Shown here piece after piece: positions 18,111 through 28,039 of a DNA stretch of 64,000 nucleotides. The position numbers and the translations under genes are program-made. How positions within the stretch are numbered: the first letter of the stretch is position 1; every line of letters begins with the position of its first letter. The notes under the pieces are model-generated. The model saw only the letters and a program-made list of their open reading frames with translations, was not told the DNA's origin and made no database searches. Source of the stretch: Chitinophagales bacterium (GTDB lineage: Bacteria > Bacteroidota > Bacteroidia > Chitinophagales > UBA8649). The stretch is from assembly GCA_020635995.1 (NCBI GenBank), contig JACJYS010000001.1:862256-926255 (forward strand), in the 5' to 3' direction.

Positions 18111-19046
18111 ATGCACCCCCAACGCAAAGCCATTCTTTTAATGCATCTTGCCACTTTTTTGTTTGGCTTTACGGCCATTTTGGGCAAGGCTATTTCATTG
18201 AGCAGTATTAATTTGGTGTGGCATCGTATGTGGTTGGCATCGGCTATATTTTTGTTGTTTCCTGGTTTTATTAAGGCATTTAAACAAACAAGCGTACAAA
18301 CAAAAAAACGCTTTTTGTTAATTGGCTGTTTGGTGGCATTGCACTGGCTTACTTTTTATGGTTGTATAAAGTTGAGCAATAGTGCGTCCTTGGCTTTAGC
18401 GTGTTTTGGCACTATTGCTTTTTTTGCAGCTTTGTTAGAACCACTTATTATTAAAACGCCTTTTAAAAAAGTAGAGTTGTTTTTGGGTATTATTATCATT
18501 ATTGGTTTGGCATTTATAGCTAAATCCAATCCCGATGAGCATTTTTCATGGCAGTCTTCTTATATACAGGCTATGGCAATGGGCGTGGTGTCCGCTTTTT
18601 TTGCAGCCCTGTTTTCGGTGTTTAATAAAAAATATGTGGCAGATAACAACCCTATGGTTATTACTTTTTTGCAGATGCTGGGAGGCTTTGCTTTTCTTAC
18701 ACTTTTATTACCGTTTTATATAGCTTATTTTGGGGTAGATTTTCAAATTTTGCCACAAACCAATGATATTATTTATTTGATTTTGCTGGCAGTACTTTGC
18801 ACCAACATTGCTTTTTCTTTAGAAATGGAAGCACTTAAAAATATGAGTGCATTTATGAGCAATTTAATTATTAATCTTGAGCCCATTTATGGTATGATAC
18901 TGGCAATTTTTTTCTTTCATGAAAATGAAATGTTAAATATTTGGTTTTATAGTGGAACTTTTTTAATCATTGCCACGGTGTTTTTGCATCCTTTGTTAGA
19001 ACGAAAAACGCTACTTTTTAAAAATAAAAAACACCGCCAACACTAA
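18111..19046 (+). CDS. DMT-family (EamA) transporter
   Basis: 311 residues with about ten transmembrane helices forming two EamA halves. The first half opens with HLATFLFGFTAILGKAISL and the second has MEALKNMSAFMSNLIINLEPIYGMILAIFFFHE, which is the typical end of the second EamA repeat. Substrates of such drug/metabolite exporters (amino acids, purines and others) cannot be read from sequence. Its last 36 bases overlap the convergent DUF486 gene. Confidence 0.88.
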   Translation: MHPQRKAILLMHLATFLFGFTAILGKAISLSSINLVWHRMWLASAIFLLFPGFIKAFKQTSVQTKKRFLLIGCLVALHWLTFYGCIKLSNSASLALACFGTIAFFAALLEPLIIKTPFKKVELFLGIIIIIGLAFIAKSNPDEHFSWQSSYIQAMAMGVVSAFFAALFSVFNKKYVADNNPMVITFLQMLGGFAFLTLLLPFYIAYFGVDFQILPQTNDIIYLILLAVLCTNIAFSLEMEALKNMSAFMSNLIINLEPIYGMILAIFFFHENEMLNIWFYSGTFLIIATVFLHPLLERKTLLFKNKKHRQH

Positions 19047-19379
19047 AAACACAAAACCTATTAAATGATTGATTTTTAAGGTTTCGTTTTTAAAAACCAA
19101 CAAAGTAAAACCAGTAAAAACAACTAAAGTAATCACTTCTTGAATTACTTTAAGTTGCCAAATTGAAAAAGGACCACCATTGCCGTCAAAACCAATTTTA
19201 TTGGCAGGTACTTGAAAAAAGTATTCAAATAAGGCAATACCCCAACTAATAAAAATTACAGCCACTATTCCCAATTTGGCAAACCAAGAATATTCATTCA
19301 ATTTTAAATGACCGTACCAAGCTAAGGTCATAAATATATTGGAAAAAATTAGCAGAATAATAGTATAGATACCTTTCAT
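19011..19379 (-). CDS. DUF486 family membrane protein
   Basis: 122 residues, four predicted transmembrane helices. NIFMTLAWYGHLK at the start, the central WGIALFEYFFQVPANKIGF and FSIWQLKVIQEVITLVVFTGF are the conserved blocks of DUF486 (DMT superfamily). The biochemical role is unknown. The 3' end overlaps the convergent EamA gene by 36 bases, coding the end of both proteins from the same DNA. Confidence 0.85.
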   Translation of the reverse strand: MKGIYTIILLIFSNIFMTLAWYGHLKLNEYSWFAKLGIVAVIFISWGIALFEYFFQVPANKIGFDGNGGPFSIWQLKVIQEVITLVVFTGFTLLVFKNETLKINHLIGFVFLVLAVFFIFKK

Positions 19380-19461
19380 GTTTTTATATAGGTTTGAATA
19401 ATGAATACAAACATAGTTAATAAGTTAAATAAAATACATCTTTAAGGGCTGTGAGAAAACT

Positions 19462-19677
19462 TTAGACAACTTCATTTAATAATTTGACAGCAAGATAAAT
19501 AGTGTCCATATTTAAAGTGTCATTATCTGATATAGTAACAAAATTATTGTAGCCTTGAATTGGATATTTTAATGGGTTATCTATTCTATCAATTGAATAT
19601 ACGTTTACGGAACAAGAATTTACCACGAAGCCTACTATTGAGGCTATAAATAGTGTTTTTACAAAATTAAATTTCAT
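19462..19677 (-). CDS. Small putative lipoprotein
   Basis: 71 residues with a signal peptide and lipobox-like FVVNSCSV (Cys22). The mature ~50 residues have no recognisable domain (YSIDRIDNPLKYPIQGYNNF). It lies 15 bases after the phosphoribosyltransferase gene on the same strand, so it is probably cotranscribed. Short length keeps the confidence moderate. Confidence 0.5.
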   Translation of the reverse strand: MKFNFVKTLFIASIVGFVVNSCSVNVYSIDRIDNPLKYPIQGYNNFVTISDNDTLNMDTIYLAVKLLNEVV

Positions 19678-19692
19678 AGTTTGGTTTTTACT

Positions 19693-20196
19693 TTATTCTA
19701 AATAAGCCGCTTCTACTTCTTTGTTTTTAAAAACTACTTTTATATGCTCTTTTATGGTGGTGGCAAGCGATGTGCCTACGTAATTGCAATGTACCGGAAA
19801 ACGCTTATGTTTTCTATCTACTAACACCGCTACTTTTACACTGCTTGGTTCTATTTCTATAAATTGTTTTAAACCATAAAATAATGTTCTGCCACTGTTT
19901 GCCACATCATCTACTATAATGCACAGCTTGCCGTTAAAATATTCTATTGAAGTACTTAATTTATGGTCTGTATTGGCAGGGTTATCTTTATTTATTTGTA
20001 AAGAATGAACACTTACTTTAATATGCCTGTCTATTTTGGTAATGGCTTTTTTTAGTAACTCTGCCGTTTGAAAACCGCCTTTTTGTACGCCTATTAAGCA
20101 TATTTCTTCTTCATCTATATGCTCTTCTAAAATTTCATACGCCAAACGAACAATTTTTTGTTGCAAAGTCCATTTATCTATTATTAAAGTATCCAT
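19693..20196 (-). CDS. PyrR-like phosphoribosyltransferase
   Basis: 167 residues of the type I phosphoribosyltransferase fold. The PRPP-binding signature CIIVDDVANSGRTL is complete, and IGVQKGGF provides the PPi loop. Length and blocks resemble PyrR, the uracil phosphoribosyltransferase/regulator; PyrR-type attenuation is not evident here, so a plain nucleobase salvage role is equally possible. Its start overlaps the stop of the upstream subtilase by one base (TAATG). Confidence 0.8.
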   Translation of the reverse strand: MDTLIIDKWTLQQKIVRLAYEILEEHIDEEEICLIGVQKGGFQTAELLKKAITKIDRHIKVSVHSLQINKDNPANTDHKLSTSIEYFNGKLCIIVDDVANSGRTLFYGLKQFIEIEPSSVKVAVLVDRKHKRFPVHCNYVGTSLATTIKEHIKVVFKNKEVEAAYLE

Positions 20197-22676
20197 TATT
20201 TCTTTATTAGTTTTTTGCTTTCTACGGTTTTTCCTTCATGCACAAAATTAAGCAAATACATTCCACTACTCAAACCTTTTAAGCTGATGCTTTCATCATG
20301 ATTATTTACTGTTTTTTGCATTACTTTTTTGCCCAAAATAGAGTATATTTCTATTTCAAAATTAACTATACTACTACTAATGTTTACAAAATCATTAGCC
20401 GGATTGGGTTGTAAGGTAAATAAAAGTTTGTCTTTAATATTTGATACGGCAGTGGCAATACAAGAACCGTTATCTGTATTAGCTTGTGGGTTGTAGTTAT
20501 AGGCTGTGCTGTCGGTGCAACCATAAACTACGGGTACGCATGAGCCATCATTGATATTGGCTAAAGAATTATAGTTGAAAGCGGTACTATCGGTACAACC
20601 ATAAACTTTTGCCACACAAGTTCCATCATCAGTATTAGCATTTGGATTGTAATTAAAAGCGGTACTATCGGTGCAACCATATACAAACGGCATACAAGAG
20701 CCGTCATCTACATTGGCGTTAGGGTTGTAATTAAACATGCCCGGAGATGTACAGCCTGTTATAGCTTCAAATTTCAGCATTTCAAAAGCGTCTAATTTTC
20801 CATTTCCATAAACGGTATTGGCATTTGGTCCTGTAAATGTATCTTTTCTGGCACTTTCTATTAAAGCCGTTTTGGTTTCGTACCACCAGGCATCAGGATT
20901 TTTTTCAAGGTACAAAGCCACAGCTCCTGCCACTAATGGCGAAGCCATGCTGGTACCTCCGTTGTAGTTGTGTTTAGCTCCTATTGCCACTTTTGGTCGG
21001 TTTACAGCCAATGCTGTGGATATAAAATTAGCATTGCCCGTAGCAAAAACTATATTTCCTGTTGAGCTTATATCCGGTTTTAATCTTAAATCTCGCGTAG
21101 GCCCTTCTGAAGATTGGTAGTATATTTCTCCGGCAGTTAAACCTGTTAGCCTAAAAGTAGTATCTACATCATAGTAATGGGCTCTGTTGGCAAAATTTCC
21201 TACGGTTATAACTTTATCTGAGCATTGCCAGCTACTTACTATACATTTTTCATTGTCGGGCGTTTTATAGTTGTCTATATCTGTTACTACAAAATTGGGT
21301 GGTAAATTGTTAAAAATCATATTAGAAGTACCTTGAAAAGCTTGGCTACTCCAAATATCAAAACTACCTTGCCCATAACACATAAATCGCCATAAATCGG
21401 AGGTGCTTAAGGGCGTTATTTGTACTTCTAAATTGTACCGATTATTGTCTTTTATTAAAAACATTTCAATAGTTCCTTGAAGGTTTAAGGAAGTATCGTA
21501 AGCAAATTTTTGAATATAAACACCATTGTTTAAATCGCCTACAAAATCGGCTTTGCTAAAAAAGTTGGTTCTTGAAATAGTGTGATAATCAGTAGCATCA
21601 TCATTTCCTAAGGCAAAATGAAAATTGGAAATAGTATTGGTGTCTGTCCACAAACTAAAATAAACTTTTCCACTGGAGCTAATGGTTTTAAACCATGTAA
21701 AATTAGTGTCTATACTAAGCGGATAGCTTAAATGTGTAGGAATATAACTTCCACTTTGATTATTAATATTATTGCCGTTCCCTGCTGCTGCCACTACTGC
21801 ACGCCCTGCTTTTTCTTCTATAAGGGCATCTATCATTTGGGTAGGAATATCAAAACCGTCATGAGAGCCCCAGTAACTGCCTATACTTGTGTTAATAACG
21901 CATGGTTTGCCCATAGCATCTGCTTTTTTAAAAATGTAATCTATAGCATCTACCACGTTATTTAAAAAATTATCGTAGCTAATAGCCACAGCTATAATGT
22001 CCGATTCGGGAGCAACGCCTTTATGCGTGCCGGTGGCGGTTCCGTTTCCGCACGCTGCACCCGCCACAGTGGTTCCATGCCCGTATTGGTTGGCAGGTTC
22101 TACATGGTTGCACGTGCCGTTATTAATATCTACATAGCTCCATTCTTGTCCGTAATCATAAGGCTGAGGTTTATTTATGGAGTTTTGAACATTTTGATCC
22201 CAAATAAACTTAATTCTTGTAGAGCCATCGGGATTTTTAAAATCTTGGTGCTGAAAATAAATACCGGCATCTATTACGCCCACTACTACATCTTTTCCTG
22301 TGTATGCTTGTGTTAGCGGTGCTTGTCCGTTGTGGGCAGGAATAACGTTATTATGAATAAGTGCGGTATCCATTAAAATAGTGCCTTTGCCTACGGGAAT
22401 TTCTTTAGAAAGATTTGGAAAAGCATTATAGAAATCTAACAAGTTGTTTTTTGCTACTTTTATAGCCGCTATATCATTATTTTTATATTTAATTTGAAAA
22501 GGGATATTTTTTTCATTTCTATCTAAAACAGCTATATCTCCTTTTACAAAAAAGTGAATAAATTCGGTATCTTTCTTCTCATTGAGGAAGTTGTTTTCAG
22601 ATATTTTAAATTGAGCAAAAGTGTAACTATTTATTAAAAATGTTAGGCTGATTAAGTAGAGTAATTTTATTTTCAT
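20196..22676 (-). CDS. Subtilisin-like (S8) protease with T9SS sorting domain
   Basis: 826 residues. Signal peptide (cleavage near TFAQ), prodomain-like region, then an S8 catalytic domain with triad Asp136 (GVIDAGI), His200 (YGHGTTVAG) and Ser577 (GGTSMASP). The long gap between His and Ser contains an inserted beta domain. After the protease come four ~25-residue Cys repeats (GCTDSTAFNYNPNANTDDGTC type), then a T9SS type A tail from PNPANDF to the end. It should be secreted and surface-attached or released, probably degrading protein. The Cys repeat is a known Bacteroidota/marine surface module. Confidence 0.93.
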   Translation of the reverse strand: MKIKLLYLISLTFLINSYTFAQFKISENNFLNEKKDTEFIHFFVKGDIAVLDRNEKNIPFQIKYKNNDIAAIKVAKNNLLDFYNAFPNLSKEIPVGKGTILMDTALIHNNVIPAHNGQAPLTQAYTGKDVVVGVIDAGIYFQHQDFKNPDGSTRIKFIWDQNVQNSINKPQPYDYGQEWSYVDINNGTCNHVEPANQYGHGTTVAGAACGNGTATGTHKGVAPESDIIAVAISYDNFLNNVVDAIDYIFKKADAMGKPCVINTSIGSYWGSHDGFDIPTQMIDALIEEKAGRAVVAAAGNGNNINNQSGSYIPTHLSYPLSIDTNFTWFKTISSSGKVYFSLWTDTNTISNFHFALGNDDATDYHTISRTNFFSKADFVGDLNNGVYIQKFAYDTSLNLQGTIEMFLIKDNNRYNLEVQITPLSTSDLWRFMCYGQGSFDIWSSQAFQGTSNMIFNNLPPNFVVTDIDNYKTPDNEKCIVSSWQCSDKVITVGNFANRAHYYDVDTTFRLTGLTAGEIYYQSSEGPTRDLRLKPDISSTGNIVFATGNANFISTALAVNRPKVAIGAKHNYNGGTSMASPLVAGAVALYLEKNPDAWWYETKTALIESARKDTFTGPNANTVYGNGKLDAFEMLKFEAITGCTSPGMFNYNPNANVDDGSCMPFVYGCTDSTAFNYNPNANTDDGTCVAKVYGCTDSTAFNYNSLANINDGSCVPVVYGCTDSTAYNYNPQANTDNGSCIATAVSNIKDKLLFTLQPNPANDFVNISSSIVNFEIEIYSILGKKVMQKTVNNHDESISLKGLSSGMYLLNFVHEGKTVESKKLIKK

Positions 22677-22788
22677 ACAATAGGCTTATTTAGAATGATT
22701 TAAAATTAGTGATAATTTGGTTAATTTTATGCTTAAAATTAACTAATCTAACATTAATACAATAATTTTGACATTCAAATTTCATTAA

Positions 22789-24126
22789 ATGGATTTAGCT
22801 AAACTAATTCAAATATTAATATTCGTACTTGTAAATATAGCTGTTTTTTTCTTTGCAGGGAAAAAGTACTACCAAATATATAAAAACATTCAATTAGGGA
22901 AAGATTGGGATAAAATAGATAATCCCAGCGAAAGATTTAAAAGAATGATGCTTGTAGCTTTTGGGCAAAAGAAAATGTTTAAAGAAATATTTCCGGCATT
23001 ATTGCATTTATGTATTTATACTGCTTTTGTAATTACACAAATTGAGTTAATAGAAATTTATATTGATGGATTAACGGGCGGTCATAGAACTTTGTATTAT
23101 GCTTTTGAAAATATAACTATACTAAAAGGACTTTATGTTTTTGTAATTAATATGATAGAGTTTCTATCGGTATTTGCATTTTTAGCTACGCTAATCTTTT
23201 TGTATAGAAGAAATTTACTAAAAGTGCCACGCTTAGTAAAAGTGCCGGAAATGAACGGCTGGCCTAAGTTAGATGCTAACTTAATTTTATTTGGAGAGCT
23301 ATTTTTGGTTACTTGTATATTTTTAATGAACGGAGCAGACCAAGCCATACATCACAATTCGTATCCTTTTGTGCTTTCCGGTTTTGTGGGTAGCTTGCTT
23401 TCGGGTTTATCTGAAGGCACACTGCATGTACTTGAAAAATTAGGATGGTGGGGACACATATTTGGTGTATTAGGTTTTATAATTTACCTGCCTTTTTCAA
23501 AACACTTGCATATTCTTTTTGCTTTTCCCAATGTTTATTTATCAAGCCTGCATAAAAAAGGCTATATAAATAATATGGAAAGTGTAACTAAAGAGATAAA
23601 ATTAATGATGAATCCCGATACGGCATTTGCAGCTCCGGCAGAAGGAGCGGAGGCTGAAATACCAACATTTGGAGCTAAAGATGTATTTGATTTAAAAAAG
23701 CAAAATTTATTAGCAGCATATTCTTGTACAGAGTGTGGGCGATGTACGGAGCAATGCCCTGCGGCTCAAACAGGCAAAAAATTATCACCACGTAAAGTGA
23801 TGATGGATACAAGAGATAGGGTAGAAGAAGTGGCATTAAATATTAGAACAAATGGCGTTTTTGTAGATGACGGAAAAGGATTAATAGGCGATGAAAAAAT
23901 TTCTGTAGAGGAGTTGCGTGCCTGTACTACTTGCAATGCGTGTGTAGAAGCCTGTCCGGTTATGATTTCGCCATTAGACATTATTATTCAGTTGAGAAGA
24001 AATTTAATTTTAGAGCAATCTAACTCGCCAGAAGAGTGGAATGTAATGTTTGGGAATATTGAAAACAATGGAGCACCGTGGAAGTTTAGTCCGCAGGATA
24101 GATTTAATTGGGCAAATGAGAATTGA
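22789..24126 (+). CDS. Membrane Fe-S oxidoreductase (heterodisulfide-reductase-like, DE subunit type)
   Basis: 445 residues. The N-terminal half has about five transmembrane helices with membrane-embedded His residues typical of b-type cytochrome subunits (NarI/HdrE-like). The C-terminal half has two [4Fe-4S] clusters: CTECGRCTEQCP and CTTCNACVEACP. It probably passes electrons from quinol to the cytoplasmic HdrB-like partner encoded next. A -7 element (TAATTTTG, 22763-22770) lies upstream. The pair is common in Bacteroidota; its electron donor and acceptor are not established. Confidence 0.85.
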   Translation: MDLAKLIQILIFVLVNIAVFFFAGKKYYQIYKNIQLGKDWDKIDNPSERFKRMMLVAFGQKKMFKEIFPALLHLCIYTAFVITQIELIEIYIDGLTGGHRTLYYAFENITILKGLYVFVINMIEFLSVFAFLATLIFLYRRNLLKVPRLVKVPEMNGWPKLDANLILFGELFLVTCIFLMNGADQAIHHNSYPFVLSGFVGSLLSGLSEGTLHVLEKLGWWGHIFGVLGFIIYLPFSKHLHILFAFPNVYLSSLHKKGYINNMESVTKEIKLMMNPDTAFAAPAEGAEAEIPTFGAKDVFDLKKQNLLAAYSCTECGRCTEQCPAAQTGKKLSPRKVMMDTRDRVEEVALNIRTNGVFVDDGKGLIGDEKISVEELRACTTCNACVEACPVMISPLDIIIQLRRNLILEQSNSPEEWNVMFGNIENNGAPWKFSPQDRFNWANEN

Positions 24127-24252
24127 GGCTGAGTAGTGAGATGTTGTAGTTAAAAACATAAATGATAAAACTTCAAACATTGAACATTAAACCTCAAACT
24201 TCAAAAATTGAACTTTGAACAAAAAAAAGATAACAAATAAATATATAAAAAG

Positions 24253-25053
24253 ATGAATGTACCTACAATGGCAGCTATGATGGCTGAAGGCAAAAAACCA
24301 GATGTATTATTTTGGGTGGGTTGTGCTGGTAGTTTTGACGATAGAGCTAAAAAAATAACCAGAGCATTTATAAAAATACTTAATGAAGTAGGCATAAATT
24401 ATGCGGTGTTGGGGACAGAAGAAAGTTGTACTGGCGACCCTGCAAAAAGAGCAGGAAATGAATTTGCTTTTCAGATGGTGGCATTGCAAAATATAGAAGT
24501 AATGAATGCCTATGAAGTACAAAAAATAGTAACTACTTGCCCACATTGTTTCAATATTTTAGCTAATGAATATCCGGAATTAGGAGGGAAATATGAAGTT
24601 ATACACCACAGTGTTTTTTTACAGCAATTAATAAATGAAGGCAAAGTAAAAATGAAGGAGGGTGGTAGTTTTAAAGGAAAAAGAATAACCTACCACGATT
24701 CGTGTTATTTAGGCAGAGCCAATGACATTTATGAAGCTCCACGAAGTGTATTAGAAGCTTTAGATGCTGAGTTAGTAGAAATGAAAAGTTGCCGTACCAA
24801 AGGTTTGTGTTGTGGAGCAGGAGGAGCACAAATGTTTAAAGAAAATGAACCTGGCAAAATGAGAATTAATGCTAAGCGTGCCGAAGAAGCAAAAGCAACA
24901 AAAGCCGATATTGTAGCAGTAGCTTGTCCATTTTGTATGACAATGATGAAAGACGGAGTTAGCACAGACAACCCCAATGAGCATACTTTAAAAGTATTTG
25001 ATTTAGCAGAACTAATTGCTCAAGGACAGGGTTTAGAAGATATAGGACTTTGA
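24253..25053 (+). CDS. HdrB/LutA-like CCG-domain Fe-S protein
   Basis: 266 residues with two cysteine-rich CCG-type domains: TTCPHCFN and HDSCYLGR...GLCCGAGG, followed by ACPFCMTMM. This is the arrangement of heterodisulfide reductase subunit B and LutA, which bind a noncubane Fe-S cluster. It lies 126 bases after the membrane subunit, so the two form one module. The opening residues (MNVPTMAAMMAEGKKPDVLFWVG) match related Bacteroidota proteins, supporting the start at 24253. Confidence 0.87.
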   Translation: MNVPTMAAMMAEGKKPDVLFWVGCAGSFDDRAKKITRAFIKILNEVGINYAVLGTEESCTGDPAKRAGNEFAFQMVALQNIEVMNAYEVQKIVTTCPHCFNILANEYPELGGKYEVIHHSVFLQQLINEGKVKMKEGGSFKGKRITYHDSCYLGRANDIYEAPRSVLEALDAELVEMKSCRTKGLCCGAGGAQMFKENEPGKMRINAKRAEEAKATKADIVAVACPFCMTMMKDGVSTDNPNEHTLKVFDLAELIAQGQGLEDIGL

Positions 25054-25093
25054 TTAGATAGATGTGAGATATAAAAATTGATATGATAGTATT

Positions 25094-25126
25094 AGAGTTC
25101 CGAACTTTCTAAAAGTTCGGAACTCT
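25094..25126. repeat. Perfect 15-bp palindrome
   Basis: Arms at 25094-25108 and 25112-25126 (AGAGTTCCGAACTTT and complement) around the triplet CTA. It has the same 15-3-15 architecture as the repeat at 16264 but a different sequence. No T-run follows. Confidence 0.7.
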
Positions 25127-25161
25127 GTCCACTAAAGACCAACGACCAAAAACTATTAAGT

Positions 25162-25656
25162 ATGATTTACAATAATTTTTTTCCGAATTTTCCGCCTCAA
25201 AGTAAAGTGTGGATATATAGTGCCGATAGAATTTTAGAGGAAACGGAAGGAGCAGAAATGCAAAAAGATATTGATGCTTTTACAACAAAATGGCAAGCAC
25301 ATGGTATAGATTTAAAAGCAACTGGAAGTTTGCTTTATAATAATATACTGATTTTAGTAGTAGATGAAAGTGTTGAAGCTCCAAGTGGATGCAGTATAGA
25401 CGGTAGCGTTCATTTTATAAAAGCACTAAATAATAAATATGGTGTTAACTTTTTGAATAGAAATCATGTTGCTGTTTTAAAAGATAGTGAAGTTAATATT
25501 GTTTCTATTAATGAAAAAGAACAGTTAAAAGGGCAAACGGTATTAAATACTTCTTGCCACACATTAGCAGATATAAACGCCAAACTTTTTATAGATTTTA
25601 AAGATAGTGCTTACGCAAGATTAGCTACAAATGAAGGTTTTAGTCTGACTTTGTAG
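25162..25656 (+). CDS. Conserved Bacteroidota protein of unknown function
   Basis: 164 residues, no signal peptide. Segments YSADRILEETEGAEMQKDIDAFTTKWQAHG and ILVVDESVEAPSGCSIDGSVHFIKAL are characteristic of a Bacteroidota-specific family often labelled ABC transporter ATPase in databases, although no Walker motifs are present here, so that label is not supported. It follows the Fe-S pair on the same strand after a 108-base gap containing a palindrome, and may or may not share their transcript. Confidence 0.65.
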   Translation: MIYNNFFPNFPPQSKVWIYSADRILEETEGAEMQKDIDAFTTKWQAHGIDLKATGSLLYNNILILVVDESVEAPSGCSIDGSVHFIKALNNKYGVNFLNRNHVAVLKDSEVNIVSINEKEQLKGQTVLNTSCHTLADINAKLFIDFKDSAYARLATNEGFSLTL

Positions 25657-25815
25657 TGAAATAGCAGATAGATAAAGGTAGCCAAGGAATCTTACTAAGT
25701 TTTCAACGAAAACCTAAAAACTCATCATTCCGTTCTTCAAATAGTTTAATTTTTTTGGAGTCTTCGGCTAATTTATTCTTCGCATACAAAACTTAAGGTG
25801 CACTTTTATCTGACC

Positions 25816-25993
25816 TTAATCAAAAATACGTTAAGAAATGATGTAAAACAGACATCCAAAATGAATGAAATTATAAAACAATAAACAGACAAATTAGTAT
25901 GCTCCTACAAGTGAAAATACTTTAGGGAAATTGAACTTGAGCATACATTAATTTGTCCTCGTCTGTTTTATAGCATTTTAGTATTTTTGATTA
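25816..25993. repeat. Nested imperfect inverted repeat in a 475-base gene-free gap
   Basis: Outer arms ~25816-25853 and ~25961-25993 share TAATCAAAAATAC and TAAAACAGAC with their complements. Inner arms 25891-25904 and 25939-25955 share the ATTAGTATGCTC block. The element is about 180 bp and encodes no gene, so it resembles a decayed MITE-like element. Beyond it, 26010-26035 carries a small hairpin (TTACTTTTGT/ACAAAAGTAA). I see no gene in 25657-26131. Confidence 0.5.
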
Positions 25994-26131
25994 CAGTCTT
26001 GATTTTTTGTTACTTTTGTATCAAGACAAAAGTAAAAGACCACAAACTGTAATTCAAATTACTTAAACGTCCCAAGATGTTACCTTAAAGCATAAATTAT
26101 TGGTATAATAACGGATAGTCATACATTATTG

Positions 26132-27793
26132 CTAATTTATCCTAAGCAGTTTCGTTACTGTTTTCTCTTTATTTTTTAGTTTTAAGAAATACACAGCAGT
26201 TTGAAGCGGAGGTAGATAATATTCTTCTTGTTTTCTATCCCATTTTTTCAATAATTTACCGTTTATATCCCAAAGCTCTACTTCATTTATATCGTCAGCA
26301 TTATTTATTTTAAAATATTGTTGAGTTGGATTAGGGAAAATAGTAGTTAGAGTATTGTTTTCAATAGTATTAATACTTGTAGTGCTTAATTTTAAACGCC
26401 AAAGTTCATTTCTTGTGGTGTCATAATCTGCCGGGAAATATAAATCATCTTTATAAGCTATAAACCAACGGGATACTGAGAATGGGCTAGAAAGATAGCC
26501 GGGAGCTTTAGGGAAATCATGCAAGATAGTTCCTGCTGAAGTGCCATCACTGCTCCACAGCTCAAAATGGTCTCCGCTACCATTGTCTGCTACAAAGTAG
26601 AAACGATTATAAGCCTCAAAAAATGCTGTGCCACCATCATAAACAGGAAAGTAAAAAGCAGATCCCGTTGGGTTTATATCTTTTAAAATAGTGGTTCCTG
26701 CTACGGTGCCATCACTTACCCAAATTTCCTTTCCATTGGTATCATCATTATACATAAAAAACATTTTATTGTTAAAGTTGAATAAATACCCCGGGGCATT
26801 TAAAAAATCTATAAATAAATTAGTGCCTAATGTTGTGCCGTCCGTTACCCAAAGAGCACCACCATGTACACTATCTATTGCATTAAAATAAACTCGGTTA
26901 TTGTATTCATGTAAATTATAAATATAGTGGTAAGGATCCATACTAATGTTTTTTACCATATAAGTGCCCGATGCAGTACCGTCCGTTGTCCATAAGGCAT
27001 CAGCATGGGTGTAATCATTTGCAACAAACAAAAGTTGATTGTTGAGTTCTGTAAAGTCTGCACACCCACAGCCTTTATTTCCAGGTTTAATATCTGTTAC
27101 AAACTGTGTTCCTGCATTAGTGCCATCGCTTATCCAAATTTCCGTGCCATTGGTGGGCTCGTATGCTGTAAATACAAGTTTATTATTAAATATTGTAAAA
27201 TTGGAAGGTCCAGAGCCTCCACTGCCGGGGTTAATATCTTTAAAAAGTTGAGTGCCTGTAGTGGTACCGTCTGTAATCCATAGTTCGTTGCCATTTATAC
27301 CATCATCTGCTGCAAAATACATTTTACCATTAAAAATTTTAGCATGCGTAGGATTAGAACTTTGAGCTCCGGCATTTATATCTTTCAGTATTTGTGTGCC
27401 AGTTTCTGTACCATCGGTGTACCACCACTCTCTTCCATTTATACCATCATCTACAGTAAAAAAAAGTAGGTTATTAAATACAATAAAATTAAAGAGAAGA
27501 GAATTGTCTGTGGGGTTAATCTGTTTGAGCATTTGAGTTCCTGCTTCAGTGCCGTCTGTAACCCAAAGTTGTCTCTTGTTTATACCATCATCAGCAGTAA
27601 AGTATATTTTTCCGTTGTACTTTATTAACCTTTCCGGGTTTCCACTTCCATTAGGATTTATGTTTTTTACCATTTCAAAATCTTGGGCGTGGGAATAAAA
27701 TATAAATAGACTTAATTGAATAATTAATAGAAAAAGGTGTTTTCTACTTTTTTTAAAATTTACTATTACTGTTGTCTTAAATAGAGTTTCCAT
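26132..27793 (-). CDS. ELWxxDGT-repeat surface protein with T9SS tail
   Basis: 553 residues. N-terminal signal-like hydrophobic segment (about 18-36), then about eight ~48-residue propeller repeats of the ELWxxDGT type (e.g. GNELWITDGTTTGTQLFKDINPG), each followed by a display-like FNNKLYF block. The C-terminus is a T9SS type A sorting domain (TTIFPNPTQQYFKI...TAVYFLKLKNKEKTVTKLLRIN). It is likely a secreted beta-propeller; ligand unknown. The long N-terminal extension before the hydrophobic segment suggests a later Met may be the true start. Confidence 0.85.
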   Translation of the reverse strand: METLFKTTVIVNFKKSRKHLFLLIIQLSLFIFYSHAQDFEMVKNINPNGSGNPERLIKYNGKIYFTADDGINKRQLWVTDGTEAGTQMLKQINPTDNSLLFNFIVFNNLLFFTVDDGINGREWWYTDGTETGTQILKDINAGAQSSNPTHAKIFNGKMYFAADDGINGNELWITDGTTTGTQLFKDINPGSGGSGPSNFTIFNNKLVFTAYEPTNGTEIWISDGTNAGTQFVTDIKPGNKGCGCADFTELNNQLLFVANDYTHADALWTTDGTASGTYMVKNISMDPYHYIYNLHEYNNRVYFNAIDSVHGGALWVTDGTTLGTNLFIDFLNAPGYLFNFNNKMFFMYNDDTNGKEIWVSDGTVAGTTILKDINPTGSAFYFPVYDGGTAFFEAYNRFYFVADNGSGDHFELWSSDGTSAGTILHDFPKAPGYLSSPFSVSRWFIAYKDDLYFPADYDTTRNELWRLKLSTTSINTIENNTLTTIFPNPTQQYFKINNADDINEVELWDINGKLLKKWDRKQEEYYLPPLQTAVYFLKLKNKEKTVTKLLRIN

Positions 27794-28039
27794 AGGGTAA
27801 TTGGTTTTTTAATAATACCCATAAAACCACTAAATTATACAGCTATGAAAAAGAAACTTAAAATATAAAATATAGGTTACGCAGGGTATTTATTAGGTTT
27901 ATAAATTAAATAGTGCTAATAAAGTTATTGAATAATATTTTAATTTTCAAATAAACTTAAATATTTAATACCGATTAGGAATATATAATAGTCCAATTTC
28001 GGTTGCACCTTATTGTACTAAATATATTGCTCTATCGGC

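Noticed and set aside
25162..25656. ABC transporter ATPase label
   Set aside because: No Walker A, signature or Walker B motif is present in the 164 residues.
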